Positions 17,390 to 25,355 of a stretch of DNA of 64,000 nucleotides are shown here, one piece after another. The DNA is taken from the NCBI GenBank assembly GCA_963795485.1, contig CAWCIL010000008.1, positions 1,116,001 to 1,180,000 of the forward strand. Reading direction: 5' to 3'. The first letter of the stretch is position 1, and each line of letters begins with the position of its first letter. This DNA is from AP-15 sp963795485 (lineage in GTDB: Bacteria > Pseudomonadota > Alphaproteobacteria > ATCC43930 > CGMCC-115725). The notes below the pieces were generated by a model. That model was not told the origin of the DNA, ran no database searches, and worked only from the letters and a program-made list of their open reading frames with translations. The translations under genes were made by a program, and so were the position numbers.

Positions 17390-19238
17390 ACGCCGCGCGG
17401 GGGGACCTTTGCGGAGGCGGCATCATGGTCCGTTTTTCCTGCTCCTCCTCGTTGTCGGCCTAACGCGTTCGGTGCCTGCCACGGCGCAGCCGACGACCGG
17501 GGCCGCCCCGAGCGGGGCTACTGCGACCGGCATCGCCCCGACCGGCATCGCCCCGACCGGGACCGCCCCGAGCGGGGCCGCCGCGACCGGAATCGCGCCG
17601 ACCGGAATCGCGCCCGACATTCTCCCACCCCCGCCATACGGTCCGTTCGGTCTGCCGAACCCGCTGGCGCCGCCCAACTCGCTGCCCAACGGCATCACCC
17701 CGGCAGCGTCCCAGCAGCCGGCGTATTCGCTGGCGCTGCCGTCCCCCGGCGCCGGGATCACCACGCTGCAGCAATACGATCCGAACGCGCCGGCGATCCT
17801 GATCCAGCCCACCCTGTCGCTGGGCGAGACCCTGACCGACAACGTCTTTTACAGTTCGACCAATCGCACCGCGGCGGCGGAGACGAGGCTGATCCCCGGA
17901 GTCTCGATCTCGGCCGATACGCCGCGATTGCAGGGTGTCATGACCACCCAGGTCGAGGGCGACGTCTACGTCCCCACGAGCACCCTCGACCAAGTGTACG
18001 CCAATCTCTACGCGAACGGCACCGCGACCATCCTGCCCGATCACCTGTTTGTCGACCTGCAGAGCAGCATCAGCCAGGGTTCCACCCTGCCCGGTCTCGG
18101 TTTTATCAACGCGAGCCAGCTGCCGCGCACCCAGCAGACCCAGATATTCACGAATACGATCTCGCCTTATTTGACCGAATCGTTCGACGGCAAGGTCGAT
18201 ACCGAACTGCGTTACCGGTTCGGCTCGACCAATTTCGGCGGCGGCAATACGTTCACGACCACGCCGACCCTGGCCTCTTTAAACACGAACCTGGACAACG
18301 GCATCCTGAACGAAGGCACGTTCACCGCTGCGACCGGGCGGGATTTCCAGCGCGCGCAGTCACGGCTGACCATCGACGCCTCGAGCTTCAACTCGAACTC
18401 GACGAGCCGCAACGAGCAGTTGAGCGGGTTTGACGATCTCCAATACCAGATCACCCCGGAGATCGCGGCGCTGGGCCGGATCGGGTACCAGACCATTCAG
18501 TACCCTCTCGCCCCGGAGGCGACCTTCGTTGGCCCGACCTGGCTGGTCGGCGGACGGCTCGGGCTCGCCGGCAATTACGGCTATGTCAGCCTGGAATACG
18601 GCAGGCAGCAGGGCGTCTACGGCTTTACCGGATCGGCCCTCTACCAGCTGACACCGACCATTACCGTGACTGCGGACCTGGTGCAGGGGCTCAGCTCCCC
18701 TGCGGAGTTCCTGCAAACCTCGCTGGCGAGCTCGACATTGAGCCCTAATGGCGGGATCGTCGATCAGTCAACGGGTCTGCCGACGAGCTTTTATCTGCCG
18801 GGCGCGGGGTTGACCAACGGCGTTTATCGACAGCACCTGTTCAACGCCCAAATCACCGACACCATCGGTCCGAACAGCTATGGGCTCTATGGCTATTACA
18901 GCAGTCAGGCCTCGCTGACGCCGCCGATCACCGCACCGACCACGAGCCTGGGCGCAAGTCTTTCCTGGACACGGGACATTAGGCCCGACCTCAATGGCAC
19001 CGCCTCGCTCGGCTATGCCAACACGGGCAACGCGGTCAGCCCGACCACGCTGACCTCGGTCAGCAGCATCAACGTCGTGACCGCCAATATCGGCGTCAAT
19101 TATATCTTCGCCAGGAACTTGACCGGGTCGGTGTTCTATACCTTCTCCTATGAGCCCAATGGCGGCGCGGTCGTTTCCGGGCGCAGCGGCGACGTTCTGG
19201 TCAATACGCTGCAGTTTTTGCTGACCAAGGCGTTCTGA
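17355..19238 (+). CDS. PEP-CTERM/XrtA system outer-membrane beta-barrel protein (TIGR03016-like)
   Basis: Predicted outer-membrane barrel, about 627 residues. The very basic N-terminus (MRRRRPRRRAG at 17370) leads into a hydrophobic core FFLLLLVVGL and a cleavage-like ATAQ. Then comes a low-complexity Thr/Gly/Ile/Ala/Pro repeat (listed separately) and a Pro/Leu-rich linker. The bulk is alternating Ser/Thr/Asn/Tyr/Gly strands, with IQPTLSLGETLTDNVFYSS at the barrel start and a C-terminal TLQFLLTKAF ending in Phe, typical of barrels. Starts at 17343 (GTG), 17355 or 17370 are all possible; the gene overlaps the kinase 3' end. Its position between kinase and ATPase is typical for XrtA loci. Confidence 0.85.
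   Translation: MNCARMRRRRPRRRAGGPLRRRHHGPFFLLLLVVGLTRSVPATAQPTTGAAPSGATATGIAPTGIAPTGTAPSGAAATGIAPTGIAPDILPPPPYGPFGLPNPLAPPNSLPNGITPAASQQPAYSLALPSPGAGITTLQQYDPNAPAILIQPTLSLGETLTDNVFYSSTNRTAAAETRLIPGVSISADTPRLQGVMTTQVEGDVYVPTSTLDQVYANLYANGTATILPDHLFVDLQSSISQGSTLPGLGFINASQLPRTQQTQIFTNTISPYLTESFDGKVDTELRYRFGSTNFGGGNTFTTTPTLASLNTNLDNGILNEGTFTAATGRDFQRAQSRLTIDASSFNSNSTSRNEQLSGFDDLQYQITPEIAALGRIGYQTIQYPLAPEATFVGPTWLVGGRLGLAGNYGYVSLEYGRQQGVYGFTGSALYQLTPTITVTADLVQGLSSPAEFLQTSLASSTLSPNGGIVDQSTGLPTSFYLPGAGLTNGVYRQHLFNAQITDTIGPNSYGLYGYYSSQASLTPPITAPTTSLGASLSWTRDIRPDLNGTASLGYANTGNAVSPTTLTSVSSINVVTANIGVNYIFARNLTGSVFYTFSYEPNGGAVVSGRSGDVLVNTLQFLLTKAF
17498..17617 (+). repeat. In-gene minisatellite encoding (T/S)G-(I/T)AP-type repeats
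   Basis: Tandem 15-bp-like units (variants of ACCGGCATCGCCCCG) encode repeated TGIAP and SGA(T/A)A blocks. A longer ~60-bp higher-order unit occurs twice: APSGATATGIAPTGIAPTGT then APSGAAATGIAPTGIAP. Such repeats can vary in copy number between strains. Located just after the signal peptide. Confidence 0.8.
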
Positions 19239-19242
19239 GCCG

Positions 19243-20235
19243 ATGTACGCCGAATTCTACAGGCTCGCCACCCGACCGTTTCAGCTGACGCCCGACGCCC
19301 GCTTTTTCTTCGAGAGCACCGTGCACCGCCAGGCGATGGCCTATATGGTCTATGGCCTACATCACGCCGAAGGCTTCATCATCATCACCGGCGAGGTCGG
19401 CGCCGGGAAGACGATCCTCGTCGACAATCTGTTGGCGACGATCAGCGAGGACAGCTTTGTCACCGCCAAAATCGTTACCAGCCAGCTCGGCGGAGACGAT
19501 CTTCTCCACATGGTTGCCGCCGGTTTTGGCATTGCCAAGGAGGGGCTGGCCAAGGGAGCGCTGCTGCAGCGGATCAGCGATTTCGTGCTGGCCCAGCATC
19601 GCAACGGCAGGCGGGTGCTGTTGATCGTCGACGAGGCGCAGAACCTGTCCTTCGAAGCGCTCGAAGAGCTGCGCATGCTGTCCAACATCGTTGTCGACAA
19701 AACGATGGCATTGCAGAGCTTTCTGCTCGGCCAACCGCAGTTCCGGTCGATCCTGGGCAGCCCTGGGCTCGAGCAGCTGCGCCAGCGGGTGACTGCGGCC
19801 TATCATCTCGGCCCGCTCAACGAGGCCGAGACCAGGTCCTATATCGAGCATCGGCTGCGCCGCGCGGACTGGAAGGACGACCCGCATTTCACCGAGTCGT
19901 CGTTTCCGCTGATCTATCGACACACCGAAGGGGTGCCGCGGCGGATCAACACGCTGTGCTCGCGGCTGCTCCTGTACGGATTTTTGGAGCAGCTCCACAC
20001 CCTCTCCGCCGATGCGGTCGACAAAGTCGCCAACGATCTGCGCGAGGAGATGTCGGTCGTCACCGTTCATTCTGCCGCCGCGGCCGGCAGCAACGGAAAA
20101 GGGGAGCTGGGCGAGGCTGTTCCCGGCTTCGCCGATCGCGTGGCGGCGCTCGAACGCAGCGTCGACAAGCACGAGCGGCTGATCCGGCGGGCGATCGAGA
20201 TCGCGGCGCATTATTTTCAGGGTGAACGGCAATGA
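19243..20235 (+). CDS. XrtA-associated ATPase (ExeA/TIGR03015-like)
   Basis: AAA-type ATPase of the ExeA group found in exosortase-A polysaccharide loci. 330 residues. N-terminus MYAEFYRLATRPFQLTPDAR is the family signature. Walker A is ITGEVGAGKT (48-57), Walker B VLLIVDEAQNLS (125-136, D130 E131), and a sensor-like segment GVPRRINTLCSRLLL follows. The C-terminal ~60 residues are charged and may be a coiled coil. Role: probably energises or regulates polysaccharide or wall assembly. It overlaps the next gene by 4 bases (ATGA). Confidence 0.93.
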   Translation: MYAEFYRLATRPFQLTPDARFFFESTVHRQAMAYMVYGLHHAEGFIIITGEVGAGKTILVDNLLATISEDSFVTAKIVTSQLGGDDLLHMVAAGFGIAKEGLAKGALLQRISDFVLAQHRNGRRVLLIVDEAQNLSFEALEELRMLSNIVVDKTMALQSFLLGQPQFRSILGSPGLEQLRQRVTAAYHLGPLNEAETRSYIEHRLRRADWKDDPHFTESSFPLIYRHTEGVPRRINTLCSRLLLYGFLEQLHTLSADAVDKVANDLREEMSVVTVHSAAAAGSNGKGELGEAVPGFADRVAALERSVDKHERLIRRAIEIAAHYFQGERQ

Positions 20236-21212
20236 GCATAGCGGTCGAGGCGCCCGGACCGGCGCCGACCAGTCTCGCGGACCGGGTCATTCCGGCCGCG
20301 GACGCCGCGGCGCGTTCCGGGCGATCGGGCGACGTTGGCGCGCTGACCATCGACGTCGAGGATTATTTCCAAGTCGAAGCCTTTGCCTCGACGATCGATC
20401 GCGAGGATTGGGACCGGCTGCCCTCGCGGGTCGAGCGCAACACCCATCGCTTGCTCGACATCCTCGCCGAGGCCGGGGTGCAGGCGACCTTTTTCACCTT
20501 GGGGTGCATCGCGCAACGGCATCCGGCGCTGGCCCAGCGCATCGTCGCCGCGGGGCACGAGCTGGCGAGCCACGGGACCGGCCACGGCCGGGTCGATCGC
20601 CAATCGCCAGCCGCGTTCCGCGCCGATATCCGGGAAAGCAAGAAAATTCTCGAGGATGCGGGCGGTGTCGCCGTCCGCGGCTACCGCGCCCCGACCTTTT
20701 CGATCGGCCCCGCCACACCTTGGGCGCATGCGATCCTGGCAGAGGAAGGCTATTGCTACAGCTCGAGCGTCTATCCGGTCAGGCACGATCTCTATGGCAG
20801 CCCCGACGCGCCGCGCGCGGCCTTTGCGCCCTGCCCTGGAATGATCGAGATCCCGCTGACCGCGGTGCGCCTGCTGGGCATCGACGTTCCGGCCTCGGGC
20901 GGCGGCTATTTCCGCCTCTATCCGTACCCGCTGACCCGATGGTTGCTGACCCGCGCCGGCCGTGCCGAAGGCTGCCCCGCCATCTTCTACCTCCATCCCT
21001 GGGAGATCGATCCGGAGCAGCCGCGTCAGCGGCAGGCGCCGTTGCGCTCGCGCTTTCGCCACTACCTCAATCTCGGCCGCACCGAGGCGCGGCTGCGGCG
21101 ACTGCTGCGGAATTTCGGGTGGACGCGCATGGACCAGCTGTTCCTGACCGAGGAGTCGGGCCCGTTTCCGCTGATCACGGCATGGATGGATCACCGCTCG
21201 CGGTCACGGTAA
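20232..21212 (+). CDS. XrtA system polysaccharide deacetylase (TIGR03006-like)
   Basis: NodB-type carbohydrate esterase with the C-terminal DUF3473-like extension seen in exosortase-A loci. 326 residues. Metal and catalytic residues: D41 and D44 in TIDVEDYFQVEAF, H114 and H118 in LASHGTGH, R and P in GYRAPTFSIG, and FYLHPWEIDPEQPR near the end. It probably removes acetyl groups from N-acetylated sugars of the exported polysaccharide. No secretion signal is seen. Overlaps upstream by ATGA and shares 31 bases with the next gene. Confidence 0.93.
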   Translation: MSIAVEAPGPAPTSLADRVIPAADAAARSGRSGDVGALTIDVEDYFQVEAFASTIDREDWDRLPSRVERNTHRLLDILAEAGVQATFFTLGCIAQRHPALAQRIVAAGHELASHGTGHGRVDRQSPAAFRADIRESKKILEDAGGVAVRGYRAPTFSIGPATPWAHAILAEEGYCYSSSVYPVRHDLYGSPDAPRAAFAPCPGMIEIPLTAVRLLGIDVPASGGGYFRLYPYPLTRWLLTRAGRAEGCPAIFYLHPWEIDPEQPRQRQAPLRSRFRHYLNLGRTEARLRRLLRNFGWTRMDQLFLTEESGPFPLITAWMDHRSRSR

Positions 21213-22228
21213 GGCCGTTCCGCGCCGGCGATGCCGGGCGATGGGACGATTTTGTCCGCGCCTGCGCCGGCGGCACCTTCTTTCATTTGTCGCCGTGGCG
21301 GCAGGTCATCGAACGTGCTTTTGGCCACCGCACATATTACCTGTTGGCCGAGCGCGCCGGCACGGTCACCGGCGTGCTGCCGCTCACGCATGTCAAATCG
21401 GCGCTGTTCGGGTCGTCTCTGATCTCGAACGCGTTCGCCGTTCATGGCGGTCCGATTGCTGCGGACGACGACAGCCTGCGGGCTCTGGAGAGTGCCGCGG
21501 CGCGGCTGATGGACACGATCGGGGCGCCAGTGCTGGAACTGCGCGGCTATTCGGAAAGCCGTGCCGACTGGCCCCGGAGATCGAGCCTCTACGCCACCTT
21601 CCGCAAGCCGATCGACCGCTCGGTCGAGGCCAATCTGAAAGCCGTCCCGCGCAAGCAGCGGGCGATGATCCGCAAGGGCATCGACGGCGGGTTGCGGTCG
21701 GACATCGATGACGGCGTCGATCGGCTTCATCGCATTTACGCCGAAAGCGTCCACAATCTCGGAACGCCGGTGTTCGCCAAATCGTATTTCCGCATTCTGG
21801 TCGAGGAATTTACCGGCCGCTGCGACATCGTAACCATCACCTCCGGCGGCGCGGCCGTGGCCTCGGTGCTCAATTTTTATTTTCGCGACGAGGTTTTGCC
21901 GTTTTACGGCGGCGGCGTTGGCGCGGCGCGCCGGCTGGCGGCCAACGACTTCCTCTATTGGGAGGTCATGCGCAGGGCGTGCGAGCGAGGCTGCCGGGTG
22001 TATGATTTCGGACGCAGCAAGCTCGGCACCGGAGCCTATGCCTTCAAGTGCCACTGGGGATTCGAGCCGACGCCGCTCGTCTATCAGTTCCGGTTGGCGG
22101 CCGGGCGCCGCATGCCCGATTTGAACCCGCTCAACCCAAAGCTGCGGCTGCTGGTCGCCGCCTGGAAGCGATTGCCGCTGCCGCTCGCGAACCGGCTCGG
22201 CCCATCGATTGTCAAAGGAATCGGCTGA
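21182..22228 (+). CDS. FemAB-like XrtA/PEP-CTERM-associated protein (TIGR03019-like)
   Basis: Protein of the FemAB/GNAT-like acyl-transferase group specific to exosortase-A loci. 348 residues from ATG 21182 (MDGSPLAVTVRPF), overlapping the deacetylase end by 31 bases. Conserved pieces: GGTFFHLSPWRQVIERAFGH, RKQRAMIRKGIDGGL, YFRILVEEFTGRC, the acetyltransferase-like DFLYWEVMRRACERG, and YDFGRSKLGTGAYAFKCHWG. The last resembles the FemAB fold that uses aminoacyl-tRNA or acyl donors. Probable role: amino-acylation or peptidation of polysaccharide or wall; the reaction is unproven. Confidence 0.9.
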   Translation: MDGSPLAVTVRPFRAGDAGRWDDFVRACAGGTFFHLSPWRQVIERAFGHRTYYLLAERAGTVTGVLPLTHVKSALFGSSLISNAFAVHGGPIAADDDSLRALESAAARLMDTIGAPVLELRGYSESRADWPRRSSLYATFRKPIDRSVEANLKAVPRKQRAMIRKGIDGGLRSDIDDGVDRLHRIYAESVHNLGTPVFAKSYFRILVEEFTGRCDIVTITSGGAAVASVLNFYFRDEVLPFYGGGVGAARRLAANDFLYWEVMRRACERGCRVYDFGRSKLGTGAYAFKCHWGFEPTPLVYQFRLAAGRRMPDLNPLNPKLRLLVAAWKRLPLPLANRLGPSIVKGIG

Positions 22229-22230
22229 AC

Positions 22231-23883
22231 ATGGCTCCGGCACCGCGGTCGGGCTCTTTGCACCACAGGGCGAGGCCGTTGGCGGTGCCGTCGGCAGCCA
22301 TTCCCGACAGCCGGTCGCTTGGCCTCGCGTCGCCGATCTATGGATGGCGGCTGGCGGTCGTTCTGATCGGTTTGGCGAGCCTCGTCTTCGGCGTTGTTTT
22401 TCACCACGACTTGGCCGCGGCGGTACGCGTGTGGATCGGTTCCACCGCCTATAACCACTGCTTTCTGATTTTGCCCCTCGTCGGGTTTCTGCTGTGGGAG
22501 CGGCGAACGGCGATCGCCTCGGCGTCGCCCACCCCGGCGTTCTGGCCGCTGGCGCTGATGCCGTTGCTGTCGGGCGTTTGGCTCGTCGCCGCCATTCTCG
22601 ATGTCAACGAGGGCCGACAACTCGCAGTCGTGGGAATGTTCGAAATCGTGCTGCTGGTCGCACTCGGCCCGCAGGTGTTCCGGATGCTGCTGGCCCCGCT
22701 GCTGTTTCTGTTCTTTTTGGTGCCGACCGGGGCCTTTCTCGTCCCCTCATTGCAGACGATCACCGCCGACATCACGGTCGCCGGGCTGCACGCCTTGCAC
22801 ATCCCGGTGTTTTCCGACGGCTATATGATCGAAATCCCCGAGGGCAGCTTTGAGATCGCCGAAGCCTGCGCCGGTCTGCGGTTTCTGATCGCCTCGGCGG
22901 TGTTCGGCTGTTTTTTTGCCGTGGTCATGTACCGCAGCCGGCTGCGCCGCGCCCTGTTCATCGCCCTGTCCTTGGCGGTGCCGATCGGTGCCAACGGCAT
23001 GCGCGCCTTGGGGATCATCTACTTGGCGCATCTCGAAGGGAGCGCCACGGCAGTCGAGGCCGATCATGTCCTCTATGGCTGGCTGTTCTTTTCGCTGGTG
23101 ATCGTGCTGCTGATCGCAATCGGCATGGCTTTTGTCGAAAAGAGCGGGAGGTCCCGTCCGGCCCCTGCGAGCCTCGCCGCGAACCCGTCGCCGCGGCGGT
23201 TCGCCCTGGCGGTTCCGGCGGCGGTGCTGCTCGCGGTCGTCGGGCCGGCCTATGCCGCCCAGCTGGACGGCTGGTTCTCGGCCTCGGCGCTGCCGCCGGC
23301 CGGCAGCCCGGCGGTGGGTCCGCCGTGGCACGCCGTGGCTAATTCCGGTGTGAACTGGCGGCCGGTGGTGCACGGCGCCGACCGTCAGTTTCTGCAGAGC
23401 TTCGCGGCGCCGGGCTCTGGCATTGTCGTCCGCTATGTCGCGCTCTACCGCCTGCGCGCGGTCGGCAACGCGCTGACCAACAGCGACAATCGGATCGCCG
23501 ACGACCATGCCTGGCGGGAGGCGCGACAAGGGCCGGCCGAGGTGGCGGTGGATGGTGCCGAGGTCGGGGTGACCAGCACCCAGATCGTCCGCGGGTCTTA
23601 TCGTCGGCTAGTGTGGTCGTTCTACCTGGTCGACCGAAAAATCGCTGCCGGGCTGCTCCGCACCAAGCTGCTGCAGGCACGCGCCGTGTTGCTGCGGCGC
23701 TCGCCGCTGGCGGCTTTTGTCGCCGTGTCGGCGAGCATGGACGATCCCAGCGAACCGGCCCAGGATCAGCTCGAGCGCTTTCTGCAGTCGAGCCAACCCT
23801 TGCCCCGATATCTCGACAAGCTGAGCCTGCAGAGTGATCCTGGCGACGGCACTGTCAGCGCCGGACATAAAGCGGCCGAGTGA
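22231..23883 (+). CDS. xrtA: Exosortase A fused to EpsI domain (XrtA-EpsI)
   Basis: Polytopic membrane cysteine transpeptidase that sorts proteins with a PEP-CTERM tail. 550 residues. About eight hydrophobic segments lie in residues 40-300. The catalytic set is visible: C213 in EACAGLR, R258 in GANGMRALGI and H279 in EADHVLYGWLFF. From about residue 310 a second hydrophobic anchor leads into a periplasmic EpsI-type (DUF3485) domain with WHAVANSGVNWRPVVHGAD, VVRYVALYRLR and RIADDHAWREAR. In some bacteria EpsI is a separate gene; here it is one chain. Starts 3 bases after the FemAB-like stop. No PEP-CTERM substrate gene is found in the window. Confidence 0.94.
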   Translation: MAPAPRSGSLHHRARPLAVPSAAIPDSRSLGLASPIYGWRLAVVLIGLASLVFGVVFHHDLAAAVRVWIGSTAYNHCFLILPLVGFLLWERRTAIASASPTPAFWPLALMPLLSGVWLVAAILDVNEGRQLAVVGMFEIVLLVALGPQVFRMLLAPLLFLFFLVPTGAFLVPSLQTITADITVAGLHALHIPVFSDGYMIEIPEGSFEIAEACAGLRFLIASAVFGCFFAVVMYRSRLRRALFIALSLAVPIGANGMRALGIIYLAHLEGSATAVEADHVLYGWLFFSLVIVLLIAIGMAFVEKSGRSRPAPASLAANPSPRRFALAVPAAVLLAVVGPAYAAQLDGWFSASALPPAGSPAVGPPWHAVANSGVNWRPVVHGADRQFLQSFAAPGSGIVVRYVALYRLRAVGNALTNSDNRIADDHAWREARQGPAEVAVDGAEVGVTSTQIVRGSYRRLVWSFYLVDRKIAAGLLRTKLLQARAVLLRRSPLAAFVAVSASMDDPSEPAQDQLERFLQSSQPLPRYLDKLSLQSDPGDGTVSAGHKAAE

Positions 23884-23887
23884 AATC

Positions 23888-23909
23888 GGCCGCGGTCAAG
23901 CGCGCGGCC
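23888..23909. terminator. Hairpin directly after xrtA
   Basis: 7-bp stem GGCCGCG / CGCGGCC, 8-nt loop, starting 5 bases after the xrtA stop. No T-tract. Confidence 0.35.
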
Positions 23910-24001
23910 CGGGCGAATGATGCCGAGCTCTCGGAATTTGCCGATCGCCGGCGGGCAACGGTGCGCCAAAGCATGTCGGCGGCATCGTTCAAGCTGCTAT
24001 C

Positions 24002-24031
24002 GGGTCGGCATCATCCTGATGCTGCCGACCC
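24002..24031. terminator. Candidate bidirectional terminator hairpin
   Basis: Perfect 9-bp stem GGGTCGGCA / TGCCGACCC between the convergent xrtA and the deacetylase-like gene. An alternative inner pairing, GCATCA/TGATGC, is also possible. No T-tract. Confidence 0.45.
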
Positions 24032-24083
24032 GGCGCTTTCGGTATAGCATCGGGCCTGACGCCATCGGCTTGGCGCTGTCGGC

Positions 24084-25151
24084 CTAGCGCGGCACCCCGC
24101 CAGGCTCTGCGCGCCACGCCGCAGCAGAGCCGGGATTGCTGCGCAGCAGGCCGCATCGTTCGGCAAGCGCCTTGATTTCGAACGGCGTCGCGGCTCGACC
24201 GCCGAGCTCGCCGGTAAAAAACTCGAAATATTGCTCGATCCGCCGCAGAAACGCCTGCAAATCGGCCTCGGTGCGCACATAGGGCGTGTTGCCGGGCGCG
24301 AGCGAGGGGCTGTGATAGGTCAGGCTGAAGACACGATGACCTTTGCGCAGCAGCGCCAGGGTCAGTCGCCGCTGCTCGGCGAACGAGATGCCTTCCGGGG
24401 TCAGCATAATCCGCTCGATCAGGCCGAGGCGCGCCAGAATGCCCGGAACGTGGAGCGCCTTCAGCCGCTCATTCATGGTCAGCACATAGGCCATCGGCCG
24501 GCTGGGCGCCAAGAGGCCCGTATAGCCGATGGACAGGGGGATCTCGAGCAGGGCCGGGTCCGCACCGAACCAATAGGGGCGGGCGTCGCAATGCGAAAAG
24601 TCGGGCCCGAGCTTGTGCCGCAGATCGGTGCCGGGAGCGACGCTGACGTCGATCTCGTAGCCGAGCTCAGCCAGGATCTGGGCGGTTGCGGGACCGACGC
24701 CATAGCGGCCGGCCTTGTAGATACGCGGCCGGACGCCGATGTTGTCGGTGATCACACGGGTCAATTGGACGAGCTTTTCGCGCTCGAGCGCGGCCGGCAG
24801 GTTGCCGGGGTACGAATTTTCGTCGGTGGTCTGCTCGACGAATGGCGGATTGTCCCACGGCTGCAGATGGGCGCCGATTTCGCAGGCGCCCGATTGGTGC
24901 AGCTCGCGAATAAACTCGTACCCCTCGGGCGTCGTGCTGACCGGATAATCCAGCACAAAGGTCGGCCGCACTCCGTAGCGCTCGAACATCGGCAGGGTCT
25001 GCATCTGGCGTTTGACCGAGGTCACCCCGGCCGCCCGACGCGGTTGCTGCCGCACCCAGTCGAATTCGGCTTCGGTGTCGACCACAACGACCAACATCGG
25101 CGGGTCGTCCGCCGGCCAGTCGATGGTCCTCCAGGTGCTAGGGTCGAGCAT
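24084..25151 (-). CDS. Polysaccharide deacetylase-like protein (WalW-like)
   Basis: NodB-fold protein, 355 residues, encoded against the operon direction. MLVVVVDTEAEFDW carries the first Asp pair (D-T-E in place of D-D). HLQPWDNPPF and a segment around YKAGRYGVGPATAQIL correspond to the metal-His and arginine regions, and VFSLTYHSPSLAPGNTPYV is the C-terminal His motif. It resembles WalW-type proteins of polysaccharide loci. Metal binding is plausible but the HxxxH pair is not textbook. Convergent with xrtA, divergent from the GT4 gene. Confidence 0.8.
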   Translation of the reverse strand: MLDPSTWRTIDWPADDPPMLVVVVDTEAEFDWVRQQPRRAAGVTSVKRQMQTLPMFERYGVRPTFVLDYPVSTTPEGYEFIRELHQSGACEIGAHLQPWDNPPFVEQTTDENSYPGNLPAALEREKLVQLTRVITDNIGVRPRIYKAGRYGVGPATAQILAELGYEIDVSVAPGTDLRHKLGPDFSHCDARPYWFGADPALLEIPLSIGYTGLLAPSRPMAYVLTMNERLKALHVPGILARLGLIERIMLTPEGISFAEQRRLTLALLRKGHRVFSLTYHSPSLAPGNTPYVRTEADLQAFLRRIEQYFEFFTGELGGRAATPFEIKALAERCGLLRSNPGSAAAWRAEPGGVPR

Positions 25152-25268
25152 GCCTCAACAAGAGCAATGAAAGCCGCGCAGGTTGCGCGCCGGCCGCGGT
25201 TGCCGCACCTTGCCGCTGCGCGCGTGGGTGAAACGTCGATATTCGTCGGACCGGTGAAACCTGAACTC

Positions 25269-25301
25269 TCTTGAGACGAGCAGGATTCTTGAGACCAGCA
25301 G
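25269..25301. repeat. Short direct repeat in a divergent promoter region
   Basis: TCTTGAGACGAGCAG and TCTTGAGACCAGCAG (14 of 15 identical) are 18 bp apart, start to start, between the divergent deacetylase-like and GT4 genes. Tandem sites of this kind can bind a regulator; this is inference. Confidence 0.35.
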
Positions 25302-25355
25302 CATTGTAACGTACAGTAACACAACGATGGCCGCGATGCGAGCGACGAGGACCCT

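Noticed and set aside
17498..17617. Possible CRISPR-like array
   Set aside because: Repeats are contiguous, in frame and inside a gene, with no unique spacers.
24084..25151. XrtA-specific deacetylase duplicate
   Set aside because: Motifs differ from the TIGR03006-type gene at 20232; it is a different, WalW-like deacetylase family.
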